A DNA stretch of 64,000 nt from Eonycteris spelaea (taxonomy: Eukaryota; Chordata; Mammalia; Chiroptera; Pteropodidae), in contig PUFA01000162.1 in NCBI GenBank assembly GCA_003508835.1, forward strand, positions 2,852,001-2,916,000, written 5' to 3'. The notes beneath the pieces are model-generated. The model made no database searches. It was not told where the DNA came from and saw only the letters and a program-made list of their open reading frames with translations. Of this stretch, positions 58,331-64,000 are shown piece by piece (position 1 is the first letter of the stretch; each line of letters opens with the position of its first letter). The position numbers and the translations under genes were made by a program.

Positions 58331-60701
58331 TGGTCTCTAAGTTTATTTCATATTATCTTCTATTTTGATGAAAAGGAAATAATATCTTTTTACTTTGTTT
58401 CATATTAAGCTTAAACAGAGTCATCAGAGTATGAAGATACTAGAATGATGCATATTAATGTATATACATGATTAGAAATACAGGTGTGGTTTTATAAAGA
58501 TATTCTTCTAGTGAGTTTAGAACCCATTACAGTGTTTTATAGCTAAAGATGCTTTCAGACATCATCCAAGAAGCCAAAAGTGTATTCTCAAGGACTCTCT
58601 GTTCACTGTATACAAAAAAAAAGAGACAAAACTAAACAGAAAAAACAAAAACTATGAAATTATATTATTTTTTGATTAGTCTCCGGTTAGCCTCCTTATC
58701 CTTTGCACCAGACCCTCTGAACTCATATAAGTAAGCTGCCTGGCTCTTGCAGGCATTTGAATTTTCTTCCTCTGAGGTAAATCAACCTTTTCATTTGATA
58801 AATGTGAAACTGGGTTAAATGAGTTGCCTAATAGTCTTTGGTGAAGCAAGGTCAGAGGAGGAAAAAATAGTAATTAAGGTAGAAACATCTATAAAACTGT
58901 AAAAAAATATTTGTGAGATTAAGACACTTATAAATAGGTTGGGTTATTTTTCTTATTTGCTGCCCCCCCCCAACTCCCCAAAGCTTTTTCTTTCCTTTTT
59001 TTTTTTTTTAATTAATGTAATTTCTCACTCATTCTATATCATTGGCCACAGTGCCATCTATTGGTAAAATGGAGCACTGGTGAAGCAGCTGGTTTTTCTA
59101 TAACCTGAAATTGATTCTGTGAATTTCTCTTAAGAAATTTGCCCCGTATTTTTCACAGGCAGATTGCTGTTAGAAAGCAGACTCTGTCTGAGATCTGATT
59201 AAACTGGGAAACAAATCACGTGTTCCACACAGGGATGCTCAACTTTGTCCTTTAGTGGGGATCCAAATAGGAGCAGGAAAGCAGAATATCTGACTCCTCT
59301 AGTTCATGACTCTGCCAAAAAGAAGGAAGGTGTGAAACCACATTTGGGATTTAAAGAATGTGACTGTTTTTACATACTGGGGCACCAATTGCGTATGTGT
59401 CTTGGTGCTCCAGTATGATCATTGCCTCTTAGAAACAACAAGCTGAAGTATTGAGCTCATTTGAGAAACACTCTGTCAGAGTCTTCCTGTGATCACATAA
59501 GCCATTAAGTGTTAACAAAGGCATTCGTTTCACTGAATATATTTAATTTGAAAAAAAGTTAGTTTTATAAGAGTAGTCAATTGAATTACAAGCTTCTCTA
59601 GGGAAGGATGTTTGCTCTATAGAACAATGCTAAGTACAAAATAAGGTGTGATATATGTGGTTGAAAGGAGGAGTAATTGGATCTTTGGAACATTAGTGAA
59701 TTTAACAAATCTTTCCCCTTACTGATGTTCAAGCATACGTGCATTAACTCAAGTGCAAACACATGGAAAGAGATTAGTGATGTGTACTAAAGTAGAAAAA
59801 TTGAAGAGACTTAATATCTTCTTTAGCATGAAATGCTATTTGAATAAAAATACTAGGTAACATATTTATGGTATTTGTTATTCATTTTAAATAAAAAGAT
59901 TTAGTGAGATCCTCCCCTTCTGCATCTGAACTTCACATTTTTATGTAACAGAATGTATTTCTGGCTAATTTTGTTCTTTTGAGTTATTTCTTGTGTAGTC
60001 GATATCTAATAATTTTTGGAGGTAGGCAGTAGTAACATTACTATGTTATTAAATTATTTGGAGACTAGGTGGTGATCCTCAGTCAGTAGAAAACTAGATT
60101 TGTGATGTCCTGTCAGGAAAGATAAAATTATCCCTCAATTTTTAAAGGAAAATTTTAAATAAATAAAATTGAGAAAAATAACAACACAAACATTATATCT
60201 TTTTTAAAAAAACTGAAAAATATGAAAGCAAGTTGAGTTGATTTTAACTGAAGGTCTGTAAGACATTAAAAAAAAAAAAATCCATGAGGAGAGCAAGCCA
60301 AAGGTTTGAAAGCAGAGAAGACCACAGCCCGGAGGATGCAGAGAGATAAGGCCTAGGAAAGGGTCCAAGAAGTGGGATTCCTAAGAGCGTGAGGCTGAGG
60401 GTGGATGGGAGCACTAGTCCTAGAGCTGGATGGGCTGGACTCCTATCCTGGTCCTGCCTGTTACAGCTGTTACCCAAAGATGGGGAGGCCCACTTAGTAT
60501 GGCCAGTCAGTGAATTCAACAAGAGAATAAATACAAATAGGAATGATTTTAAGTCCCAAATGTCCAGTTTTTCTTTTTTTTCTTTTAAGTGAGATATATA
60601 TAAGCCATAATGGATTTGGTAGTTTGCTTTGTACCTGCAGCTTCAGTCATGGTCTGTCTCTGTCTCTCTCTCTCTCTATTACTTTATTTTATTTTTATTT
60701 C
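58331..60701. other. Intron, no recognised gene
   Basis: Mostly AT-rich unique-looking sequence with a C8 run (58964-58971) and a T run (58998-59010). The frames at 60244-60522 and 60389-60592 overlap on opposite strands and show no family. One CTCF-like motif at 59050 is listed separately. Confidence 0.4.
59050..59064 (-). promoter_or_regulatory. Candidate CTCF-type core motif
   Basis: agtgccatctattgg on the + strand matches the reverse complement of the CTCF core (RSYGCCMYCTRSTGG) at 14 of 15 positions. It is an isolated sequence match only; occupancy is unknown, and a single match in 64 kb can arise by chance. Confidence 0.35.
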
Positions 60702-60727
60702 TATTTATTTATTTATTTATTTATTTA

Positions 60728-60774
<47 letters not shown>

Positions 60775-60775
60775 T
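60702..60775. repeat. (ATTT)n joined to (ACTT)n tetranucleotide repeat
   Basis: About 7 ATTT units followed by about 11 ACTT units without a break, preceded by a CT run (60663-60678). The Leu-Tyr-Leu-rich frame at 60543-60794 is its translation. Confidence 0.95.
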
Positions 60776-60776
60776 A

Positions 60777-60870
60777 ATTGAAGAAATGAGTTAAAATTTT
60801 TCCCCCTTCCCCACTCCTCCCTACCCTCTGGTAACCACTAAGTCACGGTCTCTTTTGGTGTTAACTGTAG
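60777..60870 (-). mobile_element. Antisense L1 3'UTR fragment
   Basis: 'tttttcccccttccccactcctccctaccctctggtaaccactaagtcacggtctctttt' is like the reverse complement of the L1 3'UTR segment with 'ctctggtaaccactaatctgttctct'. The tetranucleotide repeat beside it may have grown at its edge. Confidence 0.6.
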
Positions 60871-61309
60871 TTAACTTTGAAAATGGCCAGGGGTGATTTA
60901 GGTCTCTTTTAGGTCTGACTATTTCCAGAAACAACTAATTTCTGCTTTTCAAGGACAGCACATAAGGCTTTGCCAATAAAACAAAGTGTGCAGAGTACTA
61001 TGGGCTAGGAACAGCAAGCTCCTTCTGATCTTACTGTCATTGAGAGAAGTATCCGACACTGATGTCCCTGACGCAGTTTGTAGGCCTATATTTTCACCTT
61101 CAAAATACTTAAGGCCACCATAAAGCCATTAAATGGAATCAGTGGCAAAATGTGGATTATTATGAGATAAGTTTATATAAAATATGGATTGAAAATAGGG
61201 ACTGAGAAGCTTATTAGTGTGAGTATATTAAGAGAGCGAATACTCTTGATACAGTTTTGTCATTGTGGGGTAAATATTTTATATTTTGGCATAACATTTT
61301 CTTTTTGTG

Positions 61310-61738
61310 AAATAAACTCTTTCTGTAGAAATAATCTAAAATAAAGTGTTAGACTTCTGTTTCTTCCAAAATTTAATGGTGAGCATGTAACTTGCATAAA
61401 GCGTTTGTTAATATTTACCACTCACCACGAGTGTATTGAATTCACTAAATATAATGATAACCAGAGACCCAAATCTGCTGAAGAAGTAGTAGCATCTATT
61501 TCAAAAATTAATAGTTATTTTAAGAAAACTGTTCCTAAAGATAGTGATAGCATATATAGCTACAGAAGGTACATTTTCATACCACTGTGAAACATGACTT
61601 TTCATTTAGATCAAGTGTCTGTTGTTTTAAATTATTCTCCTCATTGTTTAGTCTATTTTTTGTATACATAAAAAATGTGCAAACTGAGCTTTGCCAGCAT
61701 TCAAATGATTCCAATTTTACCTCAATATCATTAGATGT
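61310..61738 (+). pseudogene. hAT-type transposase relic, N-terminal part
   Basis: Frames read DNQRPKSAEEVVASISKINS then YFKKT (about 61450-61530), an EGTFSYH-like stretch, and after a frameshift VKHDFSFRSSVCC (from 61584). This is the usual order in BED-type hAT transposases and proteins derived from them: the tail of the BED zinc finger, a linker, then the 'EGTFAYHTV.H..SFRS.DC' block. The zinc-finger cysteines upstream are not recognisable. The copy breaks at 61738 where an LTR is inserted, and continues after 62187. Identification is by my memory of the family pattern, not by a search. Confidence 0.6.
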
Positions 61739-62187
61739 TGCAATAGTTTCCTTTTCCTATTGCTGTATAACAAATTATTGCAAACTCAGTGGCTTAACAA
61801 CACACATATATTATCTTAGTTTAGAAGGTCAGAAGTCTGAAAGGAATCTAACAGATTACTATCAAGGTGTCAGTAGGTCAGGCTGTGTTCCTCTGGAAGC
61901 TCTAAGAAAGAATTTCGTTCTTGCCTTTTGCAGTTTCTAGAGGCTGCCTGCATTCCTTGGACTGTGACCCTTTCAAAGTGTGTCACTTTAACCTCAGCTT
62001 CTGTTGTCATATATCTTTTTTCTGTCTTTGACCCCCTTACCTCCCTCTTTAATGACTCTTGTGATTGGGCCAAACCAGATAATACAGGATAATTTCCTTG
62101 CCTCAAGATACTTAATGTCATCATATCTGTACAAACCCTGTACCATATAAAGTAATTAGTTGGGGGCTTATTATTTTGTTTATCACA
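61739..62187 (-). mobile_element. Solitary MLT1-type LTR (ERVL-MaLR), 449 bp
   Basis: The + strand reads 'cttttcctattgctgtataacaaattattgcaaactcagtggcttaac', 'gaaggtcagaagtctgaaagg', 'gtgtcagtaggtcaggctgtgttcctctggaagctct', 'gcctgcattccttggactgtgaccc', 'gattgggccaaaccagataatacaggataatttccttgcctcaagatacttaa', the antisense of an MLT1-like LTR. On the minus strand it begins TGTGATAAAC and ends CTATTGCA. Imperfect 5-bp duplications flank it: gatgt (61734-61738) and gatat (62188-62192). No internal retroviral genes are present, so it is a solo LTR. The frames at 61587-61940 and 61870-62124 run into it and are not genes. Confidence 0.8.
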
Positions 62188-63520
62188 GATATTTCAAGTA
62201 CATAATCAGTTATGTTAATTTCAGTAGTAGTTTGATCACTACATAGAATTACATCAAGCTCTTGGAAGGTTTATTACATAAAATAAATTTGACCTTTTTG
62301 TGAATTCTATTGTAGATTCAGTTAAAAAATTTAATATTAAAGGTAAAGCTTTTTGTTTCTAAAATGATCTCAAATTTGGCAGAGCAATTTCATCATGAAA
62401 GCAATGTTCTTTCAAAATTGGGAAATTAGTGGAGCAAAAATGTATTTGGAACAGGTTGTGGTGTAAAAATGGATGTGCTTATAACTGATTCCAACAAGCT
62501 AGAGTAATTGTAACAATAAAAATAGATGCTCTAATTTTCAAGTTTTATAGGTATACATGCACACTCACAGAGTAACTGAACTAAAATCCTTTATGACAGA
62601 GCTGACAGTGGATATTAAAAAGTCAAAATACAAAACAGCATGGCAGTCCTCTTTTTGCTGTCCAATTGGATTTAAAAATACCTCAGGCCATAGAGGACTA
62701 TGTTATAAATCAACCAACGTATCCGATAGTGGTGTTCAATAAATTTGTAAGTGAATTATCCAAATTTTGGTTGAAATTTCATTTAAAATCTGCTGGAGCC
62801 TTTTAATCAAAGTATTTGATAAATTAAAAACAAAAAAAATCTAAGATTTTTAAGCTTTTTAGAAAATTTCAACTTTTGAAAGTAAAGTTAAAAAGACTGT
62901 AAAATATATTCTTATAAAAACATGAAACCGAACAAATTAAAATTTGAGAAGTCAAATTTTATGCAAGATTTAATTTGAAAGTCTGTAATTGTGTTCGAAC
63001 TATCTTAATTTGTAGGAAGAATTTTTGATGATGCTCTTTGATTTGGTAAATGTGTATTTTGTATCAGAAGATAATAAAATTACGTAGCAAAGTTTGTGAT
63101 TTTTCAGAAGAATAATCTATTATTATTTTATAAAATTTGTCTCTCAAAAATATTTTTTAATAAAGCATATTCTGAAAGGGATCATTAAGATGGTAACAGT
63201 AAAACTATCTGGATGGAAGTATTTACAAATTTCAATATGAAAAAAACAGACAAGAATATCCTCCATTTAGAAGTTGGTTTTTATCCATCCAGATAATTTT
63301 GCAACTGTAGAAAGACTGTTTCCTCAAAAATGATAGGACCTATATATCAGAATTAATTTAAAATGTCAACAATTTTAAATTTAAGAATGAAATATAATTT
63401 TGAAGAAGACTGCAGAAAATTTGTAGAGACATATCATTTAGAAAAGTACAATCTTTAGAAAAATACCATCAGCATGTATTAGAGATAGTTACAAAAGTGA
63501 TTCAGGTATATAATTACCAA
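62188..63520 (+). pseudogene. hAT-type transposase relic, central and C-terminal part
   Basis: Continuation of the relic before the LTR. A stretch near 62520-62660 reads IDALIFKFYRYT, VTELKSFM, and YKTAWQSSFCC, as in the 'RV.ELK.F......Y......TRW.SL' block of hAT proteins. Near the end, FATVERLF (63297-63321) corresponds to the hATC dimerisation motif (S.A.VERVFS), and NFEEDCRKF (63396-63422) to the 'V..NF..SC..F' region after it. Many stops and frameshifts; AT content is very high between the blocks. The relic reads in one direction (+) through about 2.2 kb including the LTR. It may be a transposon remnant or a retrocopy of a domesticated hAT gene. Confidence 0.55.
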
Positions 63521-63844
63521 GACTAACTATTTTGTGATTTTTATTTTTAATCACAATAGTTATTAATCTGTGGATTTTTTAGTATTAAAATAATATAAAA
63601 ACTTCTTTTGTTTTAATATATAGACATACTTTATGTTTAATATTAAAATAATGTAAAGGCATTTTTCTTTTAATTTTGCTTTGATCTATGTGGGTATATT
63701 TTATATTTATTTCATGACATAAAAACATTTTTAATGAAACTATTTCATAAGTCTAATATATAAAACCAGTAACTGATGAGCAAATAATTATTTATGATTT
63801 AATATGATTAATGATTTTAGCACTCTCACTCTCCAAATGTGTGG

Positions 63845-63945
63845 GTGTGGTTCATCAATTATGCTGTAATCCTATATATAAAGCCCTTAGCACAGTGCCT
63901 GGCTCATTGTAATCTCTTATTGTTATCATAATCAGTTCAGTTTGA
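63845..63945 (+). repeat. MIR/L2-like 3' tail
   Basis: 'aaagcccttagcacagtgcctggctcattgtaatctc' is the conserved 'gcacagtgcctggca' tail shared by MIR and L2, in sense orientation. Confidence 0.6.
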
Positions 63946-64000
63946 TACCTCCTGAGCCACCTAACCTTTAATCCTTTCTCTGTGGCCTGGAATACTTTCA

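Larger units (their letters stand above)
11853..64000 (+). other. PRKG1: PRKG1 intron downstream of the exon (partial, at least 52 kb)
   Basis: The next PRKG1 exon should begin with codons for THYENGEYI. I did not see this anywhere downstream, so the intron is inferred to run past the window end. Introns of tens to hundreds of kilobases are known for PRKG1. All other genes seen inside it are processed pseudogenes or transposon relics. Confidence 0.75.

Noticed and set aside
61870..62124. Minus-strand frame of 84 codons
   Set aside because: It lies inside the MLT1-type LTR and is not a retroviral or host gene.
1..64000. CRISPR arrays, operons, tRNA or rRNA genes
   Set aside because: Repeats here are microsatellites and dispersed transposons; no regularly spaced direct repeats, no cloverleaf-type tRNA gene and no rRNA sequence were seen. 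The window is mammalian intron DNA.

Overview
The window is mammalian nuclear DNA lying inside one very large gene. It has AT-rich, CpG-poor sequence, ancient mammal-wide repeats (MIR, L2, CR1/L3-like LINEs, L1M-type L1, MER20, MER5-like, Tigger and hAT DNA transposons, an MLT1-type LTR), many microsatellites and no compact genes. The only exon I can support is a 64-nt internal exon at 11789-11852 on the + strand. It has a polypyrimidine tract and AG acceptor before it and a GT donor after it, and it encodes the start of the second cGMP-binding domain of cGMP-dependent protein kinase 1 (PRKG1). Everything else is read as the two flanking PRKG1 introns. I did not find the neighbouring PRKG1 exons, which fits the known megabase size of this gene.

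Layout. 0-5 kb: intron with L1 3' ends and MIRs. 5.5-6.3 kb: L2 3' end. 6.7-9.25 kb: a nearly complete, decayed hAT transposon on the minus strand, with transposase relics. 9.6-11.4 kb: L1 3' end and a GA/GT microsatellite. 11.8 kb: the exon. 14-22.6 kb: CR1/L3-like, LTR-like, L1, MER20 and L2 repeats. 23.2-24.45 kb: a processed pseudogene of GPS2. 24.6-29.7 kb: a long old L1 on the minus strand, interrupted by an RPS8 processed pseudogene with 14-bp target-site duplications and by a 302-bp retroposed RNA of unknown source with 13-bp duplications. 29.75-52 kb: intron with sparse MIR, hAT, Tigger and L2 remnants and long stretches of apparently unique DNA. 52.4-55.5 kb: a second minus-strand L1 with an internal ORF2 deletion. 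55.5-61.3 kb: MIR, CR1/L3-like repeats and microsatellites. 61.3-63.5 kb: a second, different hAT-type transposase relic on the plus strand, split by an MLT1-type LTR.

Organism. PRKG1 and the repeat set indicate a placental mammal. I recognised no Alu, B1/B2, carnivore SINEC, ruminant Bov-tA/BovB, pig PRE or horse ERE element. Two short repeats (about 19.3 and 60.8 kb) look like the antisense L1 3'UTR common in laurasiatherians. A laurasiatherian with little recent SINE and L1 activity would fit, but the species cannot be fixed by reading alone.

Nothing here looks like an intact new coding system. The most informative hidden content is the two hAT transposase relics, the nested retrocopies and the unidentified 302-bp retroposon.
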